Assembly (NCBI RefSeq): GCF_026094475.1
Contig: NZ_JAPELL010000002.1
Span: forward strand, 372,001-436,000
From: Homoserinimonas sedimenticola
Lineage (GTDB): Bacteria > Actinomycetota > Actinomycetes > Actinomycetales > Microbacteriaceae
Length of the DNA: 64,000 nucleotides
Direction: 5' to 3'
Each line of letters starts with the position of its first letter. Position 1 is the first letter of the stretch. Shown one piece after another: positions 35,302 to 43,374 of the stretch. The position numbers were made by a program, and so were the translations under genes. Under the pieces are notes generated by a model. The model saw only the letters and a program-made list of their open reading frames with translations. It had not been told where the DNA came from and did no database searches.

Positions 35302-35379
35302 TCCGTCCGCGCTGATTCGCCCGCGCTGATTCGCCCGCGCTGACCCGCCCGCGCTGACCCGCCCGCTCCGACCCGCCCC
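35296..35379. repeat. Six tandem 14-bp repeats between MFS and ROK genes
   Basis: Consensus CGCTGAYYCGCCCG. Units start at 35296, 35310, 35324, 35338, 35352 and 35366; units 2 and 3 are identical, units 4 and 5 are identical, and the last is degraded. The first unit contains the MFS stop codon. Immediately after, CCGCCCC/GGGGCGG (35373-35390) can form a hairpin that includes the ROK stop. Confidence 0.9.
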
Positions 35380-35380
35380 T

Positions 35381-36295
35381 TCAGGGGCGGTGGATGAGCG
35401 CCGCCGCCCCCACGAGCGGACCCTCGTCGGAGAGCCCCGACGGCAGCACGCGAACTTTGCGCACGAACTCCCAGCTGGTGCGCTCGCGGATGGCGGCACG
35501 GATGTGGTCGAAGAGTTCGGGCGCGACGCGACTGAATCCACCGCCGATCGCGACGGCCTCGAGGTCGCAGAGTGCGGTGGCGGAGGCGATCGCGCGGCCG
35601 AGCGCGGTCCCCGAGCGGGCGACCGCCGCCTGCGCCACCTCATTGCCTGACGCATGGGCGGCGGCGAGGTCCTCGCCCGTGTCGCCACTCCAGCCCTGGC
35701 GGCGCGCCCACGCGACCGTCTTGGGTCCCGAGGCGATGGCCTCGAGGCATCCGATGCCCCCGCACGCGCAGGGGTCCTCGAAACCGGCGACCTCGACGTG
35801 CCCGATGTGCCCCGCGTTGCCCGTTGTGCCGTGCACGGGGCGGCCGTCGACGATGAGCCCGCCGCCAACGCCCGTCGACACGATCATGCCCATGCTGGTG
35901 CCGCAGCCGCGTGTGGCCCCGGTCCAGTTCTCAGCGAGGGCGATACAGAGTCCGTCGATCTCGAGCCGAACGGGCACTCCTGGCACGGCTGCCTCGAGTT
36001 GCTCCCGAAGCGGGTGGCCGCGCCACGCGGGCACGTTGAGGGGGCTTACGCGCCCCGCATCGCGGTCGATCGGTCCCGCCGAGCCGATCCCGACCCCGGC
36101 GAGGTTTGCCGTCGGTGGCAGGGCGGCGAGGGCTCCGGCAGTGACGTGCTCGACGGCGCTCTCGAGGACGGATGCTTCGGCCCGCGCCCCCGTCGCTTGA
36201 CGGTGTCGGCTGCCTGCGAGCATCCGCCCGTCCTCGTCGATGAGGGCTGCTTCGACCTTGGTTCCGCCGAAGTCGACGGCGAGTGCGAGCGGCAT
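35381..36295 (-). CDS. ROK family sugar kinase / glucokinase-like protein
   Basis: A 304-residue ROK protein. It has the phosphate motif AVDFGGTKVEAAL at the N-terminus, the substrate motif NDxxx region reduced to EIDGLCIALAENW, the ROK signature MGMIVSTGVGGGLIVDG, and the zinc motif CACGGIGCLEAIASG. Absence of a helix-turn-helix domain favours a kinase over a repressor. The residue corresponding to the catalytic Asp lies in LEIDGLCIALAENW and should be checked by alignment. ATG 36295 is chosen because translation starts directly before AVDFGGTK. It is divergent from the deo operon regulator, with a palindrome between them. Confidence 0.85.
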   Translation of the reverse strand: MPLALAVDFGGTKVEAALIDEDGRMLAGSRHRQATGARAEASVLESAVEHVTAGALAALPPTANLAGVGIGSAGPIDRDAGRVSPLNVPAWRGHPLREQLEAAVPGVPVRLEIDGLCIALAENWTGATRGCGTSMGMIVSTGVGGGLIVDGRPVHGTTGNAGHIGHVEVAGFEDPCACGGIGCLEAIASGPKTVAWARRQGWSGDTGEDLAAAHASGNEVAQAAVARSGTALGRAIASATALCDLEAVAIGGGFSRVAPELFDHIRAAIRERTSWEFVRKVRVLPSGLSDEGPLVGAAALIHRP

Positions 36296-36332
36296 GGGGC
36301 CAGCGTAGTCCCGCGGAGAGCGTCTCCCTATC

Positions 36333-36346
36333 TGCTCATATGAGCA
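36333..36346. promoter_or_regulatory. Perfect 14-bp palindrome, likely operator
   Basis: TGCTCATATGAGCA is a perfect inverted repeat in the 136-base region between the divergent ROK and SorC-type regulator genes. On the minus strand it lies downstream of a TTGCCA box (36356-36351), where it could block ROK transcription. On the plus strand it is about 17 bases upstream of the regulator's -35 box. Confidence 0.6.
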
Positions 36347-36362
36347 CCATTGGCAACTTATG

Positions 36363-36391
36363 TTGTTAGCCCCGTCGCTCCGGCGTAGCCT
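36363..36391 (+). promoter_or_regulatory. Promoter of the SorC-type regulator/deoC operon
   Basis: TTGTTA (36363-36368) and TAGCCT (36386-36391) are spaced by exactly 17 bases. Predicted start of transcription is near 36398, about 34 bases before the GTG at 36432. CAAC and GTTG arms (36354-36365) overlap the -35 box and may be a second operator. Confidence 0.6.
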
Positions 36392-36431
36392 TGTCGGGAC
36401 AGTGTGTGCAAGGCGAGAGGGCGGTGGCGAC

Positions 36432-37448
36432 GTGTCAGATGAGCTCCTCATGGTGCGCGCCGCAGAGCTCTACTACGAGGACGGCAAGACCCAGGACGAG
36501 ATCGGGGCCCTGCTGCGCACGACGCGCTGGAAGGTGGGGCGGCTGCTCGCGAAGGCCCGCGACCGCGGCATCGTGCGCATCGAGATCGTGCACCCGCGCG
36601 CACGCCGCCTCGCGCTCGAACGCCTTCTGCGGGAGCGCTTCGGACTCGCCGACGCGATCGTCGTGCCCGCCGCGGATGACTCCGAGGTGCAGGCGAGCGT
36701 CGCCCGCGCCGCCGCCGACTACCTCGCGGCCTTGCGACCCGTTCCGCGCGTGCTCGGCATCAGCTGGGGGCGCACACTCAGCGCGGTCGCCGAGCGGCTC
36801 GCGCCCGGCTGGGCGAGCGAGGTGCGGGTCGTGCAGATCAACGGCGGCATCTCCCTCAGCAGCAGTCCCGGCAGTGGGGCGGGCAGTGCCGCCTCGACGG
36901 CGGCGATGATCGCGCAGAAGGCCGGCGGGCAGGCGATCCTGTTGCCGAGCCCCGCCATCCTGGAGCATGCCGCGACGAAGGCCGCGATCGAGTCCGACCG
37001 CACGGTCGCGGGAGTCCTGCAGCTCGCGGGCAGTGCCACGGCATTCCTTTTCAGCGCGGGTGTCGCGGATGCGAGCAGCGTGCTGGTCGAGAGCGGCTAC
37101 TTGACGGCCGACGACGTCGAAGCGCTCGTCGAGCGCGGCGCCGTGGGGGATGTCGTGGGCCGTTTCATCGACGCCTCGGGTCGCATCGTCGATGACGCGC
37201 TCGACGCCCGCACGGTGGGCATCGGCCATGACGCGCTGCGCGCCGCGAAGACCTCCGTGCTCGTCATCGCGGGGGAGTCGAAGCATCCCGTTGCCCGCGC
37301 CGTCGTCTCGAGCGGCCTGTGCTCTGTCATCGTGACCGATGAGGCGACGGCACAGGCGCTCACCCAGGAGCCCCAAAAGCAGCACTCCGCGGGGCCGCAG
37401 AACTCATCGCTTTCGCCACAGCAGACGCAGGGAGTCCCTCATGCCTGA
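36432..37448 (+). CDS. SorC/DeoR-type sugar-phosphate-binding transcriptional regulator
   Basis: The 338-residue protein has an N-terminal helix-turn-helix (MVRAAELYYEDGKTQDEIGALLRTTRWKVGRLLAKARDRGIVRIEI) followed by the SorC-family effector-binding domain (VLGISWGRTLSAVAERL, QINGG, LPSPAI, GVLQLAGSATAFLFSAG). Members respond to phosphorylated sugars. Its 3' end overlaps deoC by eight bases, so deoxyribose 5-phosphate or deoxyribose 1-phosphate is the probable inducer (inference from context and from Bacillus DeoR, which belongs to this family). GTG 36432 is chosen; ATG 36450 is possible. Confidence 0.88.
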   Translation: MSDELLMVRAAELYYEDGKTQDEIGALLRTTRWKVGRLLAKARDRGIVRIEIVHPRARRLALERLLRERFGLADAIVVPAADDSEVQASVARAAADYLAALRPVPRVLGISWGRTLSAVAERLAPGWASEVRVVQINGGISLSSSPGSGAGSAASTAAMIAQKAGGQAILLPSPAILEHAATKAAIESDRTVAGVLQLAGSATAFLFSAGVADASSVLVESGYLTADDVEALVERGAVGDVVGRFIDASGRIVDDALDARTVGIGHDALRAAKTSVLVIAGESKHPVARAVVSSGLCSVIVTDEATAQALTQEPQKQHSAGPQNSSLSPQQTQGVPHA

Positions 37449-38457
37449 CCATTCGACGACGACCTCGCTCATGCCCGCCGAACGGGCGCTGCGGATCATT
37501 GGTTCCGATCTCAGCGAGTCGAGCCTCACGCGGCACCTCGACGGTCTGCCCGGCGTCGACGCTGTCGGGCTCGAGGCGCGGGCGGCCGCGCTCGGCTCGC
37601 GGTCGATCAAGACCAGTTCGAAGGCTTGGGCGATCGATCGCATCATCTCGCTCATCGATCTCACGACGCTGGAGGGAGCAGACACTCCCGGCAAGGTCTC
37701 CTCGCTCGTCGCGAAGGCCATCACGCCCGACCCCGCCGAACCCGCAACCCCCCGCGTCGCGGCCGTGTGCGTCTATGGCGACATGGTCCCGGATGCTGTC
37801 GCGGCGCTGGGCGCGCATCACGGCGACCCCGACGAGGGCGGTATCGCGGTCGCGGCTGTCGCGACTGCCTTCCCGAGCGGGCGCTCCTCCCTCGCAATCA
37901 AGCTCGCCGACACAGCCGACGCGGTCGCCGCGGGGGCGGACGAGATCGACATGGTGATCGACCGCGGCGCCTTTCTCTCGGGACGCTACGGGCTGGTCTT
38001 CGACCAGATCGTCGCGGTCAAGGAGGCGTGCCGCAAGCCCGATGGCAGCTACGCGCAGCTCAAGGTCATCCTCGAGACGGGAGAGCTGAACACCTACGAC
38101 AACGTGCGTCGGGCATCCTGGCTCTCCATCCTCGCGGGCGGTGACTTCATCAAGACGAGCACGGGCAAGGTGCAGCCCGCCGCGACCCTCCCCGTCACGG
38201 TCAGCATGCTCGAGGTCGTGCGCGACTGGCACCGGCTCACGGGTGAGAAGGTCGGAGTGAAGCCCGCTGGTGGCATCAGCACCTCCAAGGATGCGATCAA
38301 GTACCTCGTTGCCGTCGCCGAGGTCGTGGGGGAGGAGTGGCTGCAGCCGCACCTGTTCCGCTTCGGCGCGTCGAGCCTGCTCAACGACGTGCTGCTGCAG
38401 CGCCAGAAGCTCGCCACCGGCCGGTACTCCGGCCCCGACCACGTGACCGTCGCCTAA
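37441..38457 (+). CDS. deoC: 2-deoxyribose-5-phosphate aldolase
   Basis: A class I aldolase that splits 2-deoxyribose 5-phosphate into acetaldehyde and glyceraldehyde 3-phosphate. The 338 residues contain AVCVYGDMV, GADEIDMVIDRGAFL, FIKTSTGK and the Schiff-base region VGVKPAGGI with Lys274. This is the longer DeoC form with an N-terminal extension of about 70 residues, as in E. coli-like and actinobacterial members. ATG 37441 lies inside the end of the regulator gene (eight-base overlap). The next genes encode an aldehyde dehydrogenase that could oxidise the acetaldehyde, and a shortened paralogue. Confidence 0.95.
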   Translation: MPDHSTTTSLMPAERALRIIGSDLSESSLTRHLDGLPGVDAVGLEARAAALGSRSIKTSSKAWAIDRIISLIDLTTLEGADTPGKVSSLVAKAITPDPAEPATPRVAAVCVYGDMVPDAVAALGAHHGDPDEGGIAVAAVATAFPSGRSSLAIKLADTADAVAAGADEIDMVIDRGAFLSGRYGLVFDQIVAVKEACRKPDGSYAQLKVILETGELNTYDNVRRASWLSILAGGDFIKTSTGKVQPAATLPVTVSMLEVVRDWHRLTGEKVGVKPAGGISTSKDAIKYLVAVAEVVGEEWLQPHLFRFGASSLLNDVLLQRQKLATGRYSGPDHVTVA

Positions 38458-38465
38458 GGAGCGCC

Positions 38466-39977
38466 ATGAACTTCCTCGACTACGCCCCGGCTCCCGAGTC
38501 GACCTCGATTCTGAACCTGCGCGATTCCTACGGCCTCTTCATCGACGGCGAGTTCGTCGATGGCAGCGGTGAGGGCTTCGCCACGATCTCGCCCGCGACG
38601 GAGGAGCACATCGCGTCGATCTCCCACGCGGAGGCCACGGACGTCGACCGTGCAGTCGCGGCGGCCCGGCGCGCCTACGACACCACCTGGTCGCGCATGA
38701 GCGGCTCCGACCGGGGCAAGTACCTCTTCCGCATCGCCCGCCTCGTGCAGGAGCGCTCGCGCGAGCTCGCTGTCGCTGAGAGCCTCGACAACGGCAAGCC
38801 CATCAAGGAGAGCCGGGATGTCGACGTGCCGCTCGTCGCCGCCTGGTTCTTCTACTACGCGGGCTGGGCCGACAAGCTCGACCACGCGGGCCTCGGGCCC
38901 AACCCCCGCTCGCTGGGGGTCGCCGCGCAGGTGATCCCGTGGAATTTCCCGCTCCTCATGCTCGCCTGGAAGGTCGCCCCTGCTCTCGCGGCGGGCAACA
39001 CGGTCGTGATCAAGCCGGCCGAGACGACGCCGCTCTCGGCGCTCATCTTCGCCGAGATCCTCCAGCAGGCGGAACTGCCTGGCGGTGTCGTCAACATCAT
39101 CACGGGCGCGGGCGAGACGGGCGCCGCCCTCGTGAACCACCCCGACGTCAACAAGGTCGCCTTCACAGGCTCGACCGCGGTGGGCCGGGCCATCGCTCGC
39201 TCGACGGCGGGCACGAGCAAGAAGCTCACGCTCGAACTCGGGGGCAAGGCTGCCAACATCGTCTTCGACGACGCACCCATCGATCAGGCGATCGAGGGAA
39301 TCGTGAACGGCATCTTCTTCAACCAGGGCCATGTCTGCTGCGCCGGGTCGCGCCTGCTGGTTCAGGAGAACATCCACGACGACGTCATCGAGCGTCTCAA
39401 GTCGCGCCTCGCGACCCTTCGCGTGGGCGACCCCCTCGACAAGAACACGGATGTCGGCGCCATCAACTCCCGCGCGCAGCTCGAGCGCATCCGCGAGCTC
39501 AGCACGATCGGCGAGCAGGAGGGCGCCGAGCGTTGGTCGCCCGCGTGCGACCTGCCCGAGAAGGGCTTCTGGTTCGCGCCGACGATCTTCACGAATGTCT
39601 CGCAGAGCCACCGCATCGCGCGTGACGAGATCTTCGGCCCCGTGCTGTCCGTGCTCACCTTCCGCACCCCCGCGGAGGCGATCGCGAAGGCCAACAACAC
39701 GCCGTACGGCCTCTCTGCCGGCATCTGGAGCGAGAAGGGCAGTCGCATCCTCGCGGTCGCCGACAAGCTCCGCGCAGGCGTCGTATGGGCCAACACGTTC
39801 AACCGCTTCGACCCCGCGAGCCCCTTCGGCGGCTACAAGGAGTCCGGCTACGGCCGTGAGGGCGGCCGACACGGCCTCGCTGCCTATCTCGAGTCCTCGG
39901 GATGGGATGCGGCCATCCCCTCGCCCGACCAGGCGCGGGTCGGCCAGAAGAAGATCAGCAAGAAGGGCGCCGAGTAG
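38466..39977 (+). CDS. NAD(P)-dependent aldehyde dehydrogenase
   Basis: A full-length ALDH of 503 residues with FIDGEFVDG at the start, the cofactor motif QVIPWNFPLLMLAWKVAPAL, FTGSTAVGR, the general base Glu257 in ELGGKA and the nucleophile Cys291 or Cys292 in GHVCCAGSR. ATG 38466 follows the deoC stop by eight bases and is preceded by AAGGAG. As part of a deoC operon its likely job is oxidation of acetaldehyde released by DeoC. It is directly followed by a second ALDH-like gene that lacks the catalytic part. Confidence 0.93.
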   Translation: MNFLDYAPAPESTSILNLRDSYGLFIDGEFVDGSGEGFATISPATEEHIASISHAEATDVDRAVAAARRAYDTTWSRMSGSDRGKYLFRIARLVQERSRELAVAESLDNGKPIKESRDVDVPLVAAWFFYYAGWADKLDHAGLGPNPRSLGVAAQVIPWNFPLLMLAWKVAPALAAGNTVVIKPAETTPLSALIFAEILQQAELPGGVVNIITGAGETGAALVNHPDVNKVAFTGSTAVGRAIARSTAGTSKKLTLELGGKAANIVFDDAPIDQAIEGIVNGIFFNQGHVCCAGSRLLVQENIHDDVIERLKSRLATLRVGDPLDKNTDVGAINSRAQLERIRELSTIGEQEGAERWSPACDLPEKGFWFAPTIFTNVSQSHRIARDEIFGPVLSVLTFRTPAEAIAKANNTPYGLSAGIWSEKGSRILAVADKLRAGVVWANTFNRFDPASPFGGYKESGYGREGGRHGLAAYLESSGWDAAIPSPDQARVGQKKISKKGAE

Positions 39978-40832
39978 ATGTCGCATCTGACCATTCCCAA
40001 GACCTACAAGCTGTACATCGGCGGCAAGTTCCCGCGCAGTGAGTCGGGGCGAACCTATGAGGTCTCGACCGCGGGCGGGGAGTTCCTCGCCAACGCGGCC
40101 AAGGCGTCTCGCAAGGACGCCCGTGACGCCGTTGTCGCGGCACGCAAGGCCGTTGACGGCTGGTCGGGCACGACGGGCTACAACCGCGGCCAGGTGCTCT
40201 ACCGCATCGCGGAGCTCCTCGAGGGGCGTCGCGCCCAGTTCGTCGACGAGATCCGTCGCTCTGAGGGACTGTCGGAGACGGATGCCTCGCGCCAGATCGA
40301 TGCCGCGATCGACACCTGGGTCTGGTACGCAGGTTGGGCCGACAAGTATGTGCAGGTGGCGGGTAACGGCAACGCCGTGAGCGGGCCCTTCTTCAACCTC
40401 TCGACTCCCGAACCGACCGGCGTCGTCGCAATCGTGGCTCCCCAGGAGTCCGCGCTGCTCGGTCTTGTGAGCGTCATCGCCCCCGCCCTCGTGGCGGGCA
40501 ACACGGTCGTCGTGATCGCGAGTGAGCGGCATCCGCTCAGTGCCATCAGTCTTTCGGAGGTCTTGGCGACGAGCGATGTGCCGGGAGGTGTCGTGAACGT
40601 GCTGACCGGCTCGCCGGGGGAGATCGCGCCGTGGCTTGCCGGGCACGCCGATGTGAACGCGATTGATCTCGCGGGCGCCGGCCATCTGGACTGGGTCGAT
40701 CTCGAGATCGCCGCGGCAGAGACGCTCATGCGTGTGCGTCGGCCCGAGCCGGGCGTCACAGCTCCCTCGCTCGAGCGGATCGTCTTCTTCACGGAGACGA
40801 AGACGGTCTGGCACACGAAGTCCCTCATCTGA
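39978..40832 (+). CDS. Short aldehyde-dehydrogenase-like protein without catalytic Cys
   Basis: The 284-residue product matches the N-terminal NAD-binding domain of ALDHs (LYIGGKFPRSESGRTYEV; VVAARKAVDGWSGTTGYNRGQVLYRIAELL; GVVAIVAPQESALLGL; VLATSDVPGGVVNVLTG). It lacks the ELGGK Glu and the Cys loop and ends with a short unique tail (SLERIVFFTETKTVWH). The reading frame is clean, starts at ATG 39978 directly after the previous TAG and has normal codon use, so it is not a recent fragment. A regulatory or stabilising partner for the full-length ALDH, or a binding protein, is plausible; no activity is claimed. Confidence 0.85.
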   Translation: MSHLTIPKTYKLYIGGKFPRSESGRTYEVSTAGGEFLANAAKASRKDARDAVVAARKAVDGWSGTTGYNRGQVLYRIAELLEGRRAQFVDEIRRSEGLSETDASRQIDAAIDTWVWYAGWADKYVQVAGNGNAVSGPFFNLSTPEPTGVVAIVAPQESALLGLVSVIAPALVAGNTVVVIASERHPLSAISLSEVLATSDVPGGVVNVLTGSPGEIAPWLAGHADVNAIDLAGAGHLDWVDLEIAAAETLMRVRRPEPGVTAPSLERIVFFTETKTVWHTKSLI

Positions 40833-40885
40833 CGCCGCAGGGCATTCCCGCAGGCCGCCCACAGGGTTCACCCGGTTTAGCCACG

Positions 40886-40915
40886 TAGCGTCTACCCCGT
40901 TTTTTGCTTACGGGG
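40886..40915 (+). promoter_or_regulatory. Putative -10 box and leader hairpin of the CAP gene
   Basis: TAGCGT at 40886-40891 sits in the sequence ACGTAGCGTCT, an 11-mer also present before the DJ-1 gene at 57842. CCCCG (40895-40899) and CGGGG (40911-40915) can pair around a T-rich loop just before the CAP start. Confidence 0.4.
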
Positions 40916-40922
40916 ATGACGA

Positions 40923-41738
40923 GTGTGGGGTTTGGCAGTGTGGAGAGGTCTGCGACGGGTCATCAAACGCGCGGCGGTGGCGGCGGGGGTGGCGACTCTC
41001 GCCCTGACGGGCGCCATCAGCATCGCGACGCCCGCGGCTGCGGCGGAGGAGGGCACGATCCATGCGCTCGCGAACGAGAGCCGCGCCCAGGCCGGGCTTG
41101 CACCGCTCACCCTCAACGCCGCGCTCAGCCAGGTAGCCCTCGGCTGGGCCCAGCAGATGGCGGCGAGCGGCACGCTCTCCCACAATCCGTCCTATTCGGC
41201 ACAGATCCCTCCGGGGTGGCAGGGCGCCGCGGAGAACGTCGCGCAGGGCTACCCGAGTGGGGCAGCGGTCCACGCGGGCTGGATGGCGTCGCCCGGCCAT
41301 CGGGCGAATCTGCTGGGGGACTACACCGACATCGGCATCGCGCACATCGCCTCGGGCGGCACGACCTGGTCGGTGCAGGTGTTCGCGAAGTACGCAAGAC
41401 CTGCCGCAGCTCCCGCTCCGGCTCCCGCTCCGGCTCCCGCTCCGGCTCCGGCTCCCGCTGCGCCTGAGCCCGCTCCGGCACCCGAGCAGGCTCCCGTGTC
41501 CAGTGCGACGGCGGACCCAGCTGAGGAGAAGGTGACGCCCTCACCCGACTCCTCTGCTTCACCGCGCCCGAACGACGAGGGGCGGGAGGAGACGACGGCC
41601 GACGAGGACGCGCGCGCCGAAGCATCCGACTCGCCTGCTGCCCCGCTCGCCGTCGGCGTCGGCGGGATGCTCGCGCTCGCGACGATCGTCACGCTCGCGT
41701 GGACTCGTGCCTCGAAGTGGGGCGGACTCGCAAGGTAA
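40923..41738 (+). CDS. Secreted CAP-domain (SCP/YkwD) protein with Ala-Pro linker and C-terminal anchor
   Basis: The 271-residue precursor has a basic start and signal peptide ending near PAAAAEEG (about residue 42). The CAP domain covers residues 45-157 with conserved NESRAQAGLAPL, LSHNPSY, GAAENVAQG and SPGHRANLLGDY. Next come a repetitive Ala-Pro stretch (about 159-185), an acidic spacer and a final hydrophobic helix (about 240-262) with a short basic tail, which should hold it in the membrane. CAP proteins of this type are common at bacterial surfaces; their chemistry is unsettled. GTG 40923 is chosen; GTG 40938 would also leave a signal peptide. Confidence 0.87.
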   Translation: MWGLAVWRGLRRVIKRAAVAAGVATLALTGAISIATPAAAAEEGTIHALANESRAQAGLAPLTLNAALSQVALGWAQQMAASGTLSHNPSYSAQIPPGWQGAAENVAQGYPSGAAVHAGWMASPGHRANLLGDYTDIGIAHIASGGTTWSVQVFAKYARPAAAPAPAPAPAPAPAPAPAAPEPAPAPEQAPVSSATADPAEEKVTPSPDSSASPRPNDEGREETTADEDARAEASDSPAAPLAVGVGGMLALATIVTLAWTRASKWGGLAR

Positions 41739-41759
41739 CGAAAAGGTAACGGACGGGGG

Positions 41760-41765
41760 TAGGGT
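41760..41765 (+). promoter_or_regulatory. TAGGGT -10 box upstream of the glycerophosphodiesterase gene
   Basis: TAGGGT at 41760-41765, 45 bases before the start codon. Upstream are two GGTAAC copies (41736-41741 overlapping the CAP stop, and 41747-41752). No good -35 hexamer is seen. Confidence 0.4.
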
Positions 41766-41810
41766 GAGGTCACGCCTCGCACACCGGCGGGGCGACCCGA
41801 CCAAGGAGCG

Positions 41811-42704
41811 ATGTCAATGGCGACCACCCTCCTCAGCCCACCGGCCAGGCGGGGGCTCACGGCCTCGGCCATCACGGTGGCCCTCGTGCTCGTGCTCATC
41901 CTCGGCCCCGCGGCCGCCCGCAGTCACGCCGCGAACATGTTCGGCACCCTGCGCGCGCCGGGGGAGGCCGCCTTCGTCGCCGGCCACCGCGGCGACCGCT
42001 CGCAGGCGCCCGAGAACACGCTCCCGGCGATCGAGCACGCCTTCGCCGGCGCGATGGTATTCGTCGAGGTCGACGTGCGGCTCAGCGCGGACGGCGTGCC
42101 CGTGCTCATCCACGACAGCACGGTCGACCGCACCACGAATGGGAGCGGCCGCGTCGACGAACTGACTGTCGCACAGCTCAAGACGCTCGACGCCGGTTCC
42201 TGGTACTCGGCCGACTATGCGGGAGTGCGCATCCCCACTCTCGCGGAGTTCCTCGTCCTACTCGCCGAGTCCCGCACGAAGGCCATGATCGAGCTCAAGG
42301 GCACCTGGGCGGAGGAGGACGCCGCCGTCATCGGGTCGCTCGTCGAGGAGCACGGCGTCGCCGACCGCACGGTCGTCGCGAGCTTCGAGGCCGAAACCCT
42401 GCAGGCGATGCTCGCCACCGCGCCGGATCTACCCCGGCTCGTCCTCGCCCGCGAGCTGCCCGCAGACCCCGTCGCCGAGGTGCACCTGCACCACGCGATC
42501 GCCCTGGTGACCAACCCAGACGCGCTCGACGAGGCACCAGAGACGGTCGACATCATGCATGAGGCAGGTCTCGGCATCCTGCTCTACACGCTCAATGAGG
42601 AGGAGAGCTGGGCGGACGCACTCGGGATGGGGGTCGACGGAATCATCACCGACACCCCCAGCTCTCTCGACGGCTGGCTCGCAGCGACCGCGCCTGGCAC
42701 CTGA
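41811..42704 (+). CDS. Secreted glycerophosphodiester phosphodiesterase
   Basis: Hydrolyses glycerophosphodiesters to glycerol 3-phosphate and an alcohol. The 297 residues begin with a hydrophobic signal or anchor (LTASAITVALVLVLILGPAAARSHA). The GDPD core follows: GHRGDRSQAPENTLPA, FVEVDVRLSADGVPVLIHDSTVDRTTNGSG (metal ligands Glu/Asp and His) and, near the C-terminus, GVDGIITDTPSSL. The active site looks complete and faces outside the cell, where it would recover phospholipid head groups or teichoic-type substrates. ATG 41811 has AAGGAG four bases upstream. Confidence 0.92.
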   Translation: MSMATTLLSPPARRGLTASAITVALVLVLILGPAAARSHAANMFGTLRAPGEAAFVAGHRGDRSQAPENTLPAIEHAFAGAMVFVEVDVRLSADGVPVLIHDSTVDRTTNGSGRVDELTVAQLKTLDAGSWYSADYAGVRIPTLAEFLVLLAESRTKAMIELKGTWAEEDAAVIGSLVEEHGVADRTVVASFEAETLQAMLATAPDLPRLVLARELPADPVAEVHLHHAIALVTNPDALDEAPETVDIMHEAGLGILLYTLNEEESWADALGMGVDGIITDTPSSLDGWLAATAPGT

Positions 42705-42774
42705 TCCGGATGCCGCGTGTCTGGCGTTCTCCCAGCGTCCGGCGGCAGGATGGTGCGACCGGCAGGAGTAGTTC

Positions 42775-43371
42775 ATGGGCGAGCAGGAGGAGGGCGCCGT
42801 GCATCGCGTCGCATACATCGGGGACAGCCTCACGGCGAGCGGCGACTGGGAGGAATGGTTCCCCGGCGAGGAGACCCTGAACTTCGGTGTTCCCGGCTAC
42901 ACGAGCGACGACGTGCTCGCCCGCCTCGACGAGATCGTTGCGGCCCAGCCCGACGAGATCATCATGCTCATCGGCACGAATGACCTGGGGCTTCGACGCT
43001 CGGTCGAACACCTCGTCCGAAACGTCGAGTTCGCGCTCGTGCACCTGCGCCGCGAACTTCCGGGAGTGCGGTTGTTACTGCAGTCGATCATGCCCCGCGG
43101 CGCGGAGTTCGCCCGCGACATCCAGGACGCCAACATCCACCTGCGACAGTTCTGCGCGACTGTCGGCGCCCACTACCTTGACCTCTGGCCCACCATGGCG
43201 ACCGAGGACGGCGCACTGCGACCCGAACTGACGGACGATGGGCTGCACCTCACCTCGGCCGGCTACGACGCCTGGCTCGAGGAGCTGCGGCCCGGTATCG
43301 AGCGACTTCGCGACCTGCCGCCCATGAGCCGCCCGCTCAATGTCGTCTCGGCCGAAGAACCCCGACGCTAG
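42775..43371 (+). CDS. SGNH/GDSL-type hydrolase
   Basis: A 198-residue cytosolic esterase-like protein. The blocks are all present: GDSLTASG with the catalytic Ser (block I), FGVPGYTSDD with Gly (II), IGTNDLG with Asn (III) and DGLHLTSAGYDAW with Asp/His (V). The substrate cannot be inferred; relatives deacylate lipids or sugars. ATG 42775 has CAGGAG nine bases upstream. It converges with the M20 peptidase gene across a three-base gap. Confidence 0.9.
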   Translation: MGEQEEGAVHRVAYIGDSLTASGDWEEWFPGEETLNFGVPGYTSDDVLARLDEIVAAQPDEIIMLIGTNDLGLRRSVEHLVRNVEFALVHLRRELPGVRLLLQSIMPRGAEFARDIQDANIHLRQFCATVGAHYLDLWPTMATEDGALRPELTDDGLHLTSAGYDAWLEELRPGIERLRDLPPMSRPLNVVSAEEPRR

Positions 43372-43374
43372 CCC

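Noticed and set aside
38454-40871. 805-codon minus-strand frame opposite the two ALDH genes
   Set aside because: Antisense shadow in a high-GC region; no start signal and no domain.
40833-40922. Possible cyclic-di-AMP (ydaO-type) riboswitch before the CAP gene
   Set aside because: Such riboswitches are found before cell-wall genes in actinobacteria, but the gap is only 90 bases and lacks the conserved elements.
41401-41490. CRISPR-like repeats in the CAP gene
   Set aside because: The repeats are codons for an Ala-Pro linker inside an intact gene, with no spacers.
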